NCBI GenBank assembly: GCA_963724435.1
Contig: CAVRUN010000007.1
Coordinates: 62,001-126,000 of the forward strand
Source: AP-15 sp963724435
GTDB taxonomy: Bacteria; Pseudomonadota; Alphaproteobacteria; ATCC43930; CGMCC-115725
Reading direction: 5' to 3'
DNA length: 64,000 nt
In this document: one piece after another, positions 34,383 through 42,962 of the stretch
How the letters are laid out: the number at the start of each line of letters is the position of its first letter
Position numbering within the stretch: the stretch's first letter is position 1
Translations under genes and position numbers: made by a program
Notes under the pieces: generated by a model
Databases searched by the model: none
Told to the model about the DNA's origin: nothing
What the model saw: only the letters and a program-made list of their open reading frames with translations

Positions 34383-35762
34383 ATGAACCAGGTTACCCGA
34401 CGGTCATTGCTGCAAAGCTCCGCCGCTCTCGCCACCGGCGCGATCCTCACGCGGCCCTATATCGCAAATGCGGCGGCGACGACCGCGACGGTGTGGTGGG
34501 TGCAGGGCTTCGCCCACGAAGAGGATATCGCATTCCAAAATATGGTCGCCGATTACGAGAAGGCGAGCGGCAACCAGATCGAATACAGTATCGTGCCGTT
34601 TGCCGCGATGCGGCAGAAGGAGATCGCCGCGGTGACGAGCGGCGTCGTGCCCGACATTATCGATGTCGGCGACTACTTCTTTGCCGTGCTGAGCGCCTGG
34701 AACGACCAGCTTGTCGACCTCAGCGACGTCATCGAGACGCAGAAGTCGCTATTCATGCCGACGGCGCTGCAGACCGGCTACGCCTTCAACAACGTCACCA
34801 AAAAACGCGGCTATTACATGATCCCGAACCGCATGGCGGTCACCCCGTTTCATGTCTGGAAGTCGCTGCTCGACAAGGCCGGCTACAAACCCGCCGACAT
34901 ACCGAAAACCTGGGACGCCTTTCTCGACTTTTTCCCGCCGGTTGCGGAGAAGTTGCGGGCTCAAGGAACGCGCAACATCTATGCCTATTCGGTTATGATC
35001 AGCGCCGTCGGGTTCGATGCGGTCGGACACTTTGATCATTTCATGCTCGCCTATGGTGGCAAGGACTTGTTCACGCCGGACGGCAAAGTGCACACTGATG
35101 ACCCCCAAGCCCGCGAGGCCGCAATAAAGACGGTCACCAGACTGGCGACGGCCTTCAAGAAAGGCTTCATGCCCTCCGCGATACAGAACTGGAATGACAA
35201 CGACGACAACAACGCCTTCCATTCAAGGCTGCTCGTCATGGATCTCGACGGCACGATCTCGACCGAGGTCGCGCTGTGGAAGGAGAAGGACGAATATAAC
35301 GACATCCTGACCCTGGGCCTGCCGCTCGGCAACGACGGTAAGCCGGTGACCGGCGTCATGGGTACGCAGGCGCTGGTGGTCCCGAAGGGCGCCCCCAATC
35401 TCGCTGTCGCCAAGGAGTTTCTCAAATATTCGCTCGAGCCGAACGTGCTCGCCGCTCTCCTGAAGAGCGGGCTCGGCCGACGGCTGCCGCCGATGACATC
35501 GATCGTCGAGAACGACAAGGCGTACTGGCTCGATCCGAAGAACGAGCCGCTACACGCTTACACCCGGCAGGGCATCTACGGTCCGACGATCCCGCCCTAC
35601 GAGGTTTACAACCCGGCCCGCGCACAGGTCTCGAGCGAACGTGTGTACGCGCTCGCGATCCTCGATGTGATCAACAAAGGGGTGGCGCCGGAAGCATCGG
35701 TCGACAAGGCGTTCAAACGGACCGAGGAGATCTTTGCCAAATACCCAATCGTCCAAACCTAA
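34383..35762 (+). CDS. Tat-exported extracellular solute-binding protein 3 of 7
   Basis: A 459-residue paralogue: 'MNQVTRRSLLQSSAALATGAILTRPYIANA' is the Tat signal with RR at 6-7. It retains 'VWWVQGFAHEEDIAF' and 'YEKASGNQIEYSIVPFAAMRQKE'. The conserved block reads 'WNDNDDNNAFHSRLLVMDLD', with Asn for Ala and Arg for Lys at two otherwise invariant positions, so this member is the most divergent. The hinge region 'FLDFFPPVAEKLRAQGTRN' also differs. AGGAAGGAG lies 6 nt before the ATG. It follows member 2 by 89 bp and precedes member 4 by 81 bp, both gaps containing a hairpin, so members 2-4 likely form one transcript. Confidence 0.93.
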   Translation: MNQVTRRSLLQSSAALATGAILTRPYIANAAATTATVWWVQGFAHEEDIAFQNMVADYEKASGNQIEYSIVPFAAMRQKEIAAVTSGVVPDIIDVGDYFFAVLSAWNDQLVDLSDVIETQKSLFMPTALQTGYAFNNVTKKRGYYMIPNRMAVTPFHVWKSLLDKAGYKPADIPKTWDAFLDFFPPVAEKLRAQGTRNIYAYSVMISAVGFDAVGHFDHFMLAYGGKDLFTPDGKVHTDDPQAREAAIKTVTRLATAFKKGFMPSAIQNWNDNDDNNAFHSRLLVMDLDGTISTEVALWKEKDEYNDILTLGLPLGNDGKPVTGVMGTQALVVPKGAPNLAVAKEFLKYSLEPNVLAALLKSGLGRRLPPMTSIVENDKAYWLDPKNEPLHAYTRQGIYGPTIPPYEVYNPARAQVSSERVYALAILDVINKGVAPEASVDKAFKRTEEIFAKYPIVQT

Positions 35763-35775
35763 TAAAACAAGCAAA

Positions 35776-35801
35776 CGCCGGCGGGCTCAGCCCGACCGGC
35801 G
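35776..35801 (+). repeat. Intercistronic hairpin between binding proteins 3 and 4
   Basis: CGCCGG (35776-35781) pairs with CCGGCG (35796-35801), and GGGC pairs with GCCC around TCA. It is closely similar in sequence to the hairpin at 34315-34340 and in the same relative place, 14 bp after the stop. It would fold in the transcript without a terminator T-run. Confidence 0.65.
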
Positions 35802-35843
35802 ATGACCCTTAATGGGGTTCCACCGAACAGGAAGGAAACTGAC

Positions 35844-37214
35844 ATGAAACAGCTTACCCGAAGGTCATTGCTGCAACGCTCCGCCGGCCTCGCCGCCGGC
35901 GCTGTTCTCGCACGTCCATACATCGCCAACGCAGCAGCCCAGATGGCGGTGGTATGGTGGGCCCAGGGCTTTGTCCCCGAAGAGGATATCGGCTTTAAAA
36001 AGATTGTGGGCGAATACGAGAAGGCTAGCGGCAACACAATCGAATTGAGTATTGTTCCGTTCGCCCCGGAACGCCAGAAAATCATCTCGGCGGTGACGAG
36101 CGGCGACGTCCCGGATCTATTCCAAAACAATCCCGCGGAAATCATTGCGCTGTTTGCCTATCAAGGCAAGCTGGTCGATGTCAGCGATGTTGTCGACACG
36201 CAAAAGGAAGAGTTTACCAAGACCGCGCTGCTCAACAGCTATGTCTACGACAACGTCGAGAAAAAGCGCAGCTATTATGGCGTACCCTATCAAACCGCCG
36301 TATTGCCAAATCACGTGTGGCGATCTTTGGTTGAAAAAGCGGGATACAACATCAGCGACATTCCGAAGACCTGGGACGCCTATTACGATTTCTTCAAAGG
36401 AGTGCAAGCAAAGCTGCGCGATCAAGGGATGCGCGGCGTGTATGGCTTGGGCTTTCAGCTGACAACCAACGGCGTCGACCCGAACAACTTGTTTAACTAC
36501 TTTCTAATTGCTTATGGCGGGCAGAATATTGTCACCGCGGACGGCAAGCTGCATCTCGACGATCCGCAGGTCAAGCAAGCGGTGATCAAGGCCCTAACCT
36601 ATCCGACGACCGCGTACAAGGAAGGATTTGTGCCGCCGGGGGCTATCAACTGGAATGATGCGGATGACAATAACGCGTTTCATTCGAAGCAGATCGTTAT
36701 GGATCTTGACGGTACGATCTCAACCGAGGTGGCGCTGTTCCACGACAAGGACGAATACGACGCGATCGAAACAATGGGCTTGCCGCTCAGCAACGAAGGC
36801 AAGCCGGTACCGACCCATGCCACCAACGGCTGCGGGCTGATCCCGAAGGGAGCAAAGAACGTCGATGTTGCCAAGGAGTTTTTGAAATTCCTGATCCAGC
36901 CCAAAGTCGATGGCGAATACCTGAAGGTTGGGCTCGGCCGGAATATTCCAGCCATGCCGTCGATCGTGAAGAATGACCCGTGGTGGCTTGCCGACTCGCA
37001 TCGCAAGGCTTACACTGAGGAGGGTTTGCTCGGCCCGACCTTGCCGCAATTCTGGGCTTTTAACCCGGCCTTCGCGGAAGTCCAGAACACGCACGTGTTG
37101 AGCATCGCTTGGGCCGACATCATGCGGAACGGAATGGCGCCCGAAGCGGCGGCGGAGAAGGCCTTCAAACAGATCGAGGCGATCTTCGAGAGATACCCGA
37201 TCGCCCAGAGCTGA
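35844..37214 (+). CDS. Tat-exported extracellular solute-binding protein 4 of 7
   Basis: A 456-residue paralogue with Tat signal 'MKQLTRRSLLQRSAGLAAGAVLARPYIANA'. It contains 'VWWAQGFVPEEDIGF', 'YYDFFKGVQAKLRDQGMR', 'ALTYPTTAYKEGFVPPGAINWNDADD' and 'NNAFHSKQIVMDLD', grouping it with members 1 and 6. The frame begins at 35802, but the ATG at 35844 has AGGAAGG 7-8 nt upstream and starts the twin-arginine signal. It closes the 2-3-4 subcluster: two stem-loops lie directly after the stop and a promoter-like element follows before member 5. Confidence 0.93.
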   Translation: MKQLTRRSLLQRSAGLAAGAVLARPYIANAAAQMAVVWWAQGFVPEEDIGFKKIVGEYEKASGNTIELSIVPFAPERQKIISAVTSGDVPDLFQNNPAEIIALFAYQGKLVDVSDVVDTQKEEFTKTALLNSYVYDNVEKKRSYYGVPYQTAVLPNHVWRSLVEKAGYNISDIPKTWDAYYDFFKGVQAKLRDQGMRGVYGLGFQLTTNGVDPNNLFNYFLIAYGGQNIVTADGKLHLDDPQVKQAVIKALTYPTTAYKEGFVPPGAINWNDADDNNAFHSKQIVMDLDGTISTEVALFHDKDEYDAIETMGLPLSNEGKPVPTHATNGCGLIPKGAKNVDVAKEFLKFLIQPKVDGEYLKVGLGRNIPAMPSIVKNDPWWLADSHRKAYTEEGLLGPTLPQFWAFNPAFAEVQNTHVLSIAWADIMRNGMAPEAAAEKAFKQIEAIFERYPIAQS

Positions 37215-37219
37215 CCCGG

Positions 37220-37281
37220 GCTCGGGTTGCCCGAGCGGAGCAATCAGGTCGGTGGGCTGACGCAAAGCCCACCGCCCCGAC
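37220..37281 (+). terminator. Two successive stem-loops after binding protein 4
   Basis: GCTCGGG pairs with CCCGAGC (37220-37236, TTG loop), and GGTGGGC pairs with GCCCACC (37251-37273) within a longer GTCGGTGG / CCCCGAC arm. They lie just after the stop and ~130 bp before the candidate promoter of member 5. The lack of a T-run makes them rho-independent terminators only in part. Confidence 0.5.
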
Positions 37282-37407
37282 TAGCGACCGTGGCATTCCA
37301 GAGCAGCCATCCGCACCACCGGCTTGCGTGTGACCCGTTAGTCTGCGCCCCGGCACATCGCGGCTGCCGTGCGGAAGCCGTAGATAGCACGGCGATCTGA
37401 ATAGCGT

Positions 37408-37436
37408 TTGAACCGGTGCGGCGAAAGTTCTACCTT
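37408..37436 (+). promoter_or_regulatory. Sigma70-type promoter candidate before binding protein 5
   Basis: TTGAAC (37408-37413), a 17-nt spacer ending GTTC, and TACCTT (37431-37436) lie 67 nt before the start of binding protein 5. The same hexamers, spacing and GTTC junction occur before binding protein 2. A small GCCC/GGGC stem-loop lies in the leader at 37462-37474. Two independent occurrences with matching geometry make chance less likely. Confidence 0.55.
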
Positions 37437-37503
37437 GGCGGGGTAAGACTAGAGGAAATGCGCCCACAACGGGCATCGGCAGAACAGGGGAGGGAAAACA
37501 GGC

Positions 37504-38880
37504 ATGATTAATCTTAACAGGCGTTCGTTGCTCCGCGGTTCGTTCGCCATTGCGGCGGGCGTCGGCTTGGCGCGGCCGTACCTCGCCAACGCCGCGGCGA
37601 CGACGGCGACGGCGTGGTGGACCCAGGGCTTCGCGCAAGAGGAAGACGTCGCCTATCGCAAGCTGGTTGCCGATTACGAGAAGGCGAGCGGCAACACCAT
37701 CGACTTTAGCATCGTGCCATTCGCACCACTGCGGCAAAAGGAGATCTCGGCGATTACCAGCGGCGACGTCCCGGATATTATGGAATTCGCCGATTTCGCA
37801 TTGCTGCCCACCAACGCTTGGCAGGACAAGCTGGTGGATGTCAGTGACATCATCGAGACCCAAAAAGCGCATTATATGGAGACGGCGCTTCATTCCGCCG
37901 ATTGCTATAACAATCAAACAAAAAAGCGCGCTTATTACGCCGTGCCAATGAAGGCGGCAGGCGTCCCGTTCCGCTATTGGCGGTCGCTGATCGAAAAAGC
38001 AGGTTACAAAGACGCCGACGTTCCCAAAACGTGGGATGCCTTCCTCGATTTCTTCAAGCCGGTGCAGGACAAGTTACGGGCGCAGGGCATGCGTAACATC
38101 TACGCTTACGGCTATCAGCTGACCGCGACCGGTGTCGATCCCCACATCACCTTCCAGGGTTATATGAACGCCTATGGCGGCAAAGACCTGGCCACGCCGG
38201 ACGGTCGGATCCACACCGACGATCCGCAGATCAAAGAGGCGGCGATCAAGGCGCTCGTTAAGCTGACGACCCCCTATAAGGATGGCTACGTACCGCCCGG
38301 CGTGACCAGTTGGAACGATGCCGACGACAACAACGCCTTCCATTCCAAGCTGATCGTCATGGATTACGACGGCTCGCTGTCGACCGAGGTCGCGCTGTAC
38401 AAAGAAAAAGACCAATATAACGACATCGTGACCTACGGCATGCCGCTTGCCAATGACGGCCATGCGGTAGCGAGCCCGTTGCCGGTGTTCGGCGCGCTGA
38501 TCCCGAAAGGGGCGAAAAACGTCGAGCTTGCCAAGGAGTTCCTGACATACGCGATCGAACCGAAGGTACTCAACGAATACCTGAAGGGTGGGCTCGGCCG
38601 CTGGATGATCCCGATGCCGGCGATGACTAAAACCGACCCGTTCTGGCGCGACCCCAAGGACCCGCATGTTGTGACTTACACACAGCTAACGATCGACAGC
38701 CCGACGATCGCATTGTACGAGGCGTTCAACCCGGCCTTCGCGCAAATTAACACTGAGGAGGTCTTCAGCATCGCCGAGTTCGATGTGATGAAAAACGGTA
38801 TGGCGCCGGAAGCCGCAATCGCGAAGGCGTTCAAGCGGATTGATGCGATCTACGCCAAGTACCCGATCGTCCAGGCGTAG
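37504..38880 (+). CDS. Tat-exported extracellular solute-binding protein 5 of 7
   Basis: A 458-residue paralogue: Tat signal 'MINLNRRSLLRGSFAIAAGVGLARPYLANA' with RR at 6-7. It has 'AWWTQGFAQEEDVAY', 'YEKASGNTIDFSIVPFAPLRQKE', 'FLDFFKPVQDKLRAQGMRNIY' and 'WNDADDNNAFHSKLIVMDYD' (Tyr for Leu). It is closest to member 2 by the 'DFFKPVQ' block and shares 'TDDPQIKEAAIKAL'-type segments. It starts a new subcluster with its own promoter-like element. GGGGAGGG lies upstream of the ATG. A gap of 148 bp containing a palindrome separates it from member 6. Confidence 0.93.
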   Translation: MINLNRRSLLRGSFAIAAGVGLARPYLANAAATTATAWWTQGFAQEEDVAYRKLVADYEKASGNTIDFSIVPFAPLRQKEISAITSGDVPDIMEFADFALLPTNAWQDKLVDVSDIIETQKAHYMETALHSADCYNNQTKKRAYYAVPMKAAGVPFRYWRSLIEKAGYKDADVPKTWDAFLDFFKPVQDKLRAQGMRNIYAYGYQLTATGVDPHITFQGYMNAYGGKDLATPDGRIHTDDPQIKEAAIKALVKLTTPYKDGYVPPGVTSWNDADDNNAFHSKLIVMDYDGSLSTEVALYKEKDQYNDIVTYGMPLANDGHAVASPLPVFGALIPKGAKNVELAKEFLTYAIEPKVLNEYLKGGLGRWMIPMPAMTKTDPFWRDPKDPHVVTYTQLTIDSPTIALYEAFNPAFAQINTEEVFSIAEFDVMKNGMAPEAAIAKAFKRIDAIYAKYPIVQA

Positions 38881-38908
38881 CCTACGGCGCTGAGCAGCCC
38901 GTCGCCTT

Positions 38909-38924
38909 GCCGCTTTTAAGCGGC
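38909..38924. repeat. Perfect 16-bp palindrome between binding proteins 5 and 6
   Basis: GCCGCTTTTAAGCGGC is a perfect palindrome 29 bp after the stop of member 5, flanked by further complementary bases (TCGCC and GGCGA). It may fold as a hairpin in the transcript or act as a protein-binding site; a terminator T-run is absent. Confidence 0.55.
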
Positions 38925-39028
38925 GATAAGCGTTCGATCGCACTTCGCGATTGTGTTACACCAGCATGAATGCGTCGGCCGCTTTGCGACCGGTACAGGG
39001 CTCGGAGAGAAGAAGAAAGGAAGAAAAC

Positions 39029-40405
39029 ATGCTCAAACCGACCAGGCGTTCACTGCTCCGTAGCTCGCTCGCGGTTGCGGCGGCCGGCTCACTGGCACGG
39101 CCCTATATCGCGAACGCCGCGGGCAAAACCGCGACGGTGTGGTGGACCCAGGGTTTTGCGCAGGAAGAAGACATCGCGTTCAAAAAGCTCGTGGCCGATT
39201 ATGAGAAGGCGAGCGGTAATACGATCGACTACACGATTGTCCCCTATGCGCCGCTGCGCCAGAAGATCATTTCCGCGGTGACGAGCGGCACCGTTCCCGA
39301 CCTGTATCAGAACACGCCGTTCGAACTGATTGCGCTGCAGGCCTGGGCCGGCCAGTTGGTCGATGTCTCCGATGTCGTCGACACACAGAAAGAGGAATAC
39401 ACTCAGCCCGCGCTGCTTTCGACCTATTGCTACAATAGCATCGAAAGGAAGCGCAGTTTTTACGGCGTGCCTTACACCAGCGACGTCTTTACCAACCACA
39501 TCTGGCGGTCACTGGTCGAAAAGGCCGGTTATAAGATTGAAGACATCCCCAAGACCTGGGATGCCTTTTACGATTTCTTCAAGGGGGTGCAGAAAAAACT
39601 CCGCGAACAGGGCAATCGCCATGTCTACGGGCTCGGTTTTCAATTGACCGCCAATGGCGGCGATCCTAACAACTTCTTCAATTATTTTCTGATCGCCTAT
39701 GGCGGCCAGAACGTCGTGACCAAGGATGGCAAGCTGCACCTCGACAACTCAAATGTGCGCGAGGCAGCAATCAAGGCGTTAACCTACCCCACCACCGCCT
39801 ACAAGGAGGGCTTTGTGCCGTCCGGCGCCATCAACTGGAACGATGCCGACGACAACAACGCGTTCCACTCCAAAGAGATCGTGATGGATCTCGACGGCTC
39901 GCTGTCGACCGAGGTCGCCATCATCAAAGACCAACAGGATTATAATGACATCGTGACTTACGGTCTGGCGCTCAGCAATGATGGCAAGCCGGTGCCGAGC
40001 CTGACCCAAAACCTTTGCGGATTAATCCCAAAGGGTGCCAAAAACATCGACGTTGCGAAGGATTTCCTCAAATTTTTGATCCAGCCGGCGGTGCTCGATG
40101 AGTATCTGAAGACCGGGCTCGGGCGCCGCGTACCGCCGATGCCGTCGATTGTGAAGAAGGATCCATGGTGGCTGGACCCGAAGGATCCGCATCGCGTCGC
40201 CTACACCACCCAGGTCCTGCTGAAGCCGACGGTGCCGACGTTTTGGTCGTATAACCCGGCCTATGCCCGGGTCGAGAACGAGCATGTCTGGCAGGCGGCG
40301 TGGGCCGACATCGTCCGCAACGGGACGGCACCTCCAGCGGCGGCCGACAAGGCCTTCAAACGGATTGAGCAGATCTTTGCCGAGTACCCGATCACGCAAA
40401 GTTGA
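39029..40405 (+). CDS. Tat-exported extracellular solute-binding protein 6 of 7
   Basis: A 458-residue paralogue with Tat signal 'MLKPTRRSLLRSSLAVAAAGSLARPYIANA'. It has 'VWWTQGFAQEEDIAF', 'YEKASGNTIDYTIVPYAPLRQKI', 'FYDFFKGVQKKLREQGNRHVYG', 'NYFLIAYGGQNVVTKDGKLHLD' and 'ALTYPTTAYKEGFVPSGAINWNDADD', grouping with members 1 and 4; several stretches are identical to member 1. The frame starts at 38951, but the ATG at 39029 with AAGGAAG upstream begins the twin-arginine signal. A 244-bp gap with a strong promoter-like element separates it from member 7, and the 148-bp gap before it suggests co-transcription with member 5. Confidence 0.93.
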   Translation: MLKPTRRSLLRSSLAVAAAGSLARPYIANAAGKTATVWWTQGFAQEEDIAFKKLVADYEKASGNTIDYTIVPYAPLRQKIISAVTSGTVPDLYQNTPFELIALQAWAGQLVDVSDVVDTQKEEYTQPALLSTYCYNSIERKRSFYGVPYTSDVFTNHIWRSLVEKAGYKIEDIPKTWDAFYDFFKGVQKKLREQGNRHVYGLGFQLTANGGDPNNFFNYFLIAYGGQNVVTKDGKLHLDNSNVREAAIKALTYPTTAYKEGFVPSGAINWNDADDNNAFHSKEIVMDLDGSLSTEVAIIKDQQDYNDIVTYGLALSNDGKPVPSLTQNLCGLIPKGAKNIDVAKDFLKFLIQPAVLDEYLKTGLGRRVPPMPSIVKKDPWWLDPKDPHRVAYTTQVLLKPTVPTFWSYNPAYARVENEHVWQAAWADIVRNGTAPPAAADKAFKRIEQIFAEYPITQS

Positions 40406-40555
40406 AGCGCGATCCAGAATTTCGTTGCGTCGGATTGCCGCGACGAGAGCAGGATGTTGGCGGTTGCCGACTGATTGCCGCTGTGGGTAAACCGCCTGTG
40501 GGTTAACAAACCCCGGCAGCGATAGGGACCAGCGATAATGAGTCGCGATAACAAA

Positions 40556-40584
40556 TTGAGCGGAACTCGCAATCGCTCTATATT
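40556..40584 (+). promoter_or_regulatory. Sigma70-type promoter candidate before binding protein 7 and the permeases
   Basis: TTGAGC (40556-40561), a 17-nt spacer and TATATT (40579-40584) make the best sigma70 match in the array. The start of member 7 is 65 nt downstream of the -10. A perfect inverted repeat (40587-40608) lies directly after it. The promoter would drive member 7 together with both permease genes, apart from the upstream binding proteins. Confidence 0.6.
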
Positions 40585-40586
40585 CG

Positions 40587-40608
40587 ACGCGTCACCACCA
40601 TGACGCGT
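40587..40608. promoter_or_regulatory. Perfect inverted repeat at the start of the member 7 transcript
   Basis: ACGCGTCA (40587-40594) pairs with TGACGCGT (40601-40608) around CCACCA. It begins 3 nt after the -10 box of the candidate promoter, overlapping the expected transcription start. It could be an operator for a repressor or a 5' stem-loop; the position is typical for an operator. Confidence 0.55.
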
Positions 40609-40649
40609 TGGCGATGCAGGTGTCGCGCGCGTTCGGAAGAGGGAGAAGA

Positions 40650-42035
40650 ATGAACATTCCGACCAGGCGTTCCGTTTTGCGCGGTTCTCTCGCGGCCGCG
40701 GCAGCCGGGACCCTAGCCCGCCCCTACATCGCCAACGCCGCCGCGAGCACCGCAACCGTGTGGTGGACCCAAGGCTTCGTTCCCGAGGAAGACGCGGCTT
40801 TTCGCAAGGTCGTCACTGATTACGAGAAGGCGAGCGGCAATACGATCGACTACAGCCTGATCCCGTTTGCGCCGCTGATGCAAAAGATCGTTTCGGCGCT
40901 GACCAGCGGTGATGTCCCCGACCTGATTTCACACGACATCAACGACCAGGTTGTGGCTCCACAAAATGCCTGGAACGACAAGCTCGTCGAAGTCAGCGAT
41001 GTGGTCGAGGGCGAGAAATCGGAATACCATCCGACTGCGTATCTCGCCTCACAATACTATAACAATGTTAAGAAGCAGCGCAGCTTCTATTTGATCCCGT
41101 TCAAAACCGCAGTGGTCCCGTTCCACATCTGGACCTCGCTGGTCGAGAAAGGCGGCGGCAAAATAGAGGATCTGCCAAAGACGTGGGATGCCTTCTGGGA
41201 TTATTTTAAGCCGATGCAGAAGAAACTGCGCGACCAAGGCATGCGCAGTGTTTATTCGATGGGCATTCAATGCACTACGACCGGCCCGGCTGACGGCAAC
41301 AACCTGTTTCATGCTTTCCTGATCGCCAATGGCGGCCAGGACATTGTGACTAACGACGGCAAGCCGCACCTCGATGATCCGGCGGTCAAGGAGGCGATTG
41401 TCAAGTCAATCGGTTATATCGCGGATGCCTACAAGGGTGGCTTTGTGCCGCCCGGGGCATTGAGCTGGAACGACGCCGACGACAACAATGCGTTCCACTC
41501 AAAACTGATGGTTATGGATTTCGATGGCACGATTTCGACCGAAGTCGCGCTCTATCACGATAAGGAACAGTATAATGACATCGCCACCCGCGGCCTCCCG
41601 GCGAAAAACGACGGTAAGCAGAACGCGGCGCAACTCGGTGTCGGCGGGGCCTTGATCCCGAAAGGGGCGAAGAACGTCGAGGTCGCCAAGGAGTTTATGA
41701 AATTCCTGATCCAGCCGCAGGTCATGAACGCGTATTTGAAGCAGGGTCTCGGCCGCTGGTTGCCGGCCTACCCCTCGCTAGTCAAAAGCGACCCATTCTG
41801 GCTTGATCCGAGCGACGCACATCGGGCGAATTACGTTCGCGAAGGCCTGATCGATCCGACATTGGTGAACTATCCGGTGTTCAATCCCGGCTATGCCGAG
41901 GTCAACGCGACGCAGATTTGGGGTTCGGCCGAAGCCGACGTCATCAGAAACGGGTTGACACCGGAACAAGCAACGGACAAAGCGTTAAAGAAGATAGAGA
42001 CGATCCTGGCAAAGTACCCGATCGTTCAGAGCTGA
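40650..42035 (+). CDS. Tat-exported extracellular solute-binding protein 7 of 7
   Basis: A 461-residue paralogue with Tat signal 'MNIPTRRSVLRGSLAAAAAGTLARPYIANA'. It retains 'VWWTQGFVPEEDAAF', 'YEKASGNTIDYSLIPFAPLMQKI', 'FWDYFKPMQKKLRDQGMRSVY' and 'WNDADDNNAFHSKLMVMDFD'. A short insertion around 'TTGPADGNNLFHAFLIANGG' and the Trp-rich 'WDAFWDYF' set it apart. The frame starts at 40608, but the ATG at 40650 follows a GGGAGAAG site. It is the member physically coupled to the permeases: the first permease starts 10 bp after its stop, so it is the most likely dedicated partner of the transporter. Confidence 0.93.
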   Translation: MNIPTRRSVLRGSLAAAAAGTLARPYIANAAASTATVWWTQGFVPEEDAAFRKVVTDYEKASGNTIDYSLIPFAPLMQKIVSALTSGDVPDLISHDINDQVVAPQNAWNDKLVEVSDVVEGEKSEYHPTAYLASQYYNNVKKQRSFYLIPFKTAVVPFHIWTSLVEKGGGKIEDLPKTWDAFWDYFKPMQKKLRDQGMRSVYSMGIQCTTTGPADGNNLFHAFLIANGGQDIVTNDGKPHLDDPAVKEAIVKSIGYIADAYKGGFVPPGALSWNDADDNNAFHSKLMVMDFDGTISTEVALYHDKEQYNDIATRGLPAKNDGKQNAAQLGVGGALIPKGAKNVEVAKEFMKFLIQPQVMNAYLKQGLGRWLPAYPSLVKSDPFWLDPSDAHRANYVREGLIDPTLVNYPVFNPGYAEVNATQIWGSAEADVIRNGLTPEQATDKALKKIETILAKYPIVQS

Positions 42036-42044
42036 GAGGCAGTC

Positions 42045-42962
42045 ATGGCAAGCGTATCTGTCATTGAAGCCGGCCGCCCCCTCTCGGGTCGCCGCTCGCT
42101 TTTGCGCACTTGGCGCGGCAGTCTGCAAGGCTCCGAATTTGCCTGGGCTATCGCTTTCTGCATCCCTTACGTCGGCGTGTTCCTGGCGTTTGTGGCTTAT
42201 CCGATCGTCTACGGTCTGTGGCTCGGCCACAATCCCGCTCTCTATGTCGAGTTGTGGAACGACCCGATATTTCAGATGACGGTGGTAAATACCATCATTT
42301 ATCTGGTGATTGGCGTCAACGTCAAGATGTTCGGGGCACTCCTGCTGTCCGGCTTCTTTATGCGCCGCGGCTGGTGGGTCAAAGGGCTCTTGATGATCTA
42401 TGTGCTGCCTTGGGCAGTACCGGCATTGCCGACTTTCATCTCGATCCATTGGATGCTCAATAGCCAATGGGGCCTCGTCAACAATGTGCTCTACGATGTA
42501 TTCCACATCGACGGCCCAGGCTGGCTCGACACCTCGCGCTGGCTCGCGCTTGGGGCGGTTATCGTCTCCTACATCTGGAAAAATATGCCGTTCTGGACGG
42601 TGATCCTGCTCGCCGGCAGGATGTCGATCCCGCAGGAACTCTATGAGGCGGCGGAAGTCGATGGCGCGACGGGGCTACGCCGGTTCGCCCATATCAGTTT
42701 CCCGTTGCTCGCCAATCTGTATCTCGTCTGTACCCTGCTCTCGACGATCTTTACGCTCGGTGACTTTAACACCGCAACGTTTATCTCGGGTGGCGGACCG
42801 GCGCTGACAACGCATGTGCTGGCGACCCTCGGCATCCGTGATGCCTTTGAGATCGCCCGCCCCGATCTCGGCGTGGCGGCTGTGATGACCGCACTGCCGC
42901 TGATGATTCCATTGGTGTTGATCTTGATGCGCAAGTTGCGCACCTCGGAGGTGCAGCTATGA
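42045..42962 (+). CDS. ABC transporter permease, MalF/UgpA-type
   Basis: A 305-residue inner-membrane subunit with six helices. 'FAWAIAFCIPYVGVFLAFVAYPIVYGLWLG' is the first helix. The EAA loop that docks on the ATPase is 'ELYEAAEVDGATGLRRFAHISFPLL', a complete E-A-A-x3-G motif. It forms a heterodimeric channel with the next gene, with which it overlaps by 4 bp (ATGA). No ATPase gene follows, so the ATP-binding subunit must come from elsewhere. The substrate class is probably a carbohydrate or polyol, based on the family only. Confidence 0.93.
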   Translation: MASVSVIEAGRPLSGRRSLLRTWRGSLQGSEFAWAIAFCIPYVGVFLAFVAYPIVYGLWLGHNPALYVELWNDPIFQMTVVNTIIYLVIGVNVKMFGALLLSGFFMRRGWWVKGLLMIYVLPWAVPALPTFISIHWMLNSQWGLVNNVLYDVFHIDGPGWLDTSRWLALGAVIVSYIWKNMPFWTVILLAGRMSIPQELYEAAEVDGATGLRRFAHISFPLLANLYLVCTLLSTIFTLGDFNTATFISGGGPALTTHVLATLGIRDAFEIARPDLGVAAVMTALPLMIPLVLILMRKLRTSEVQL

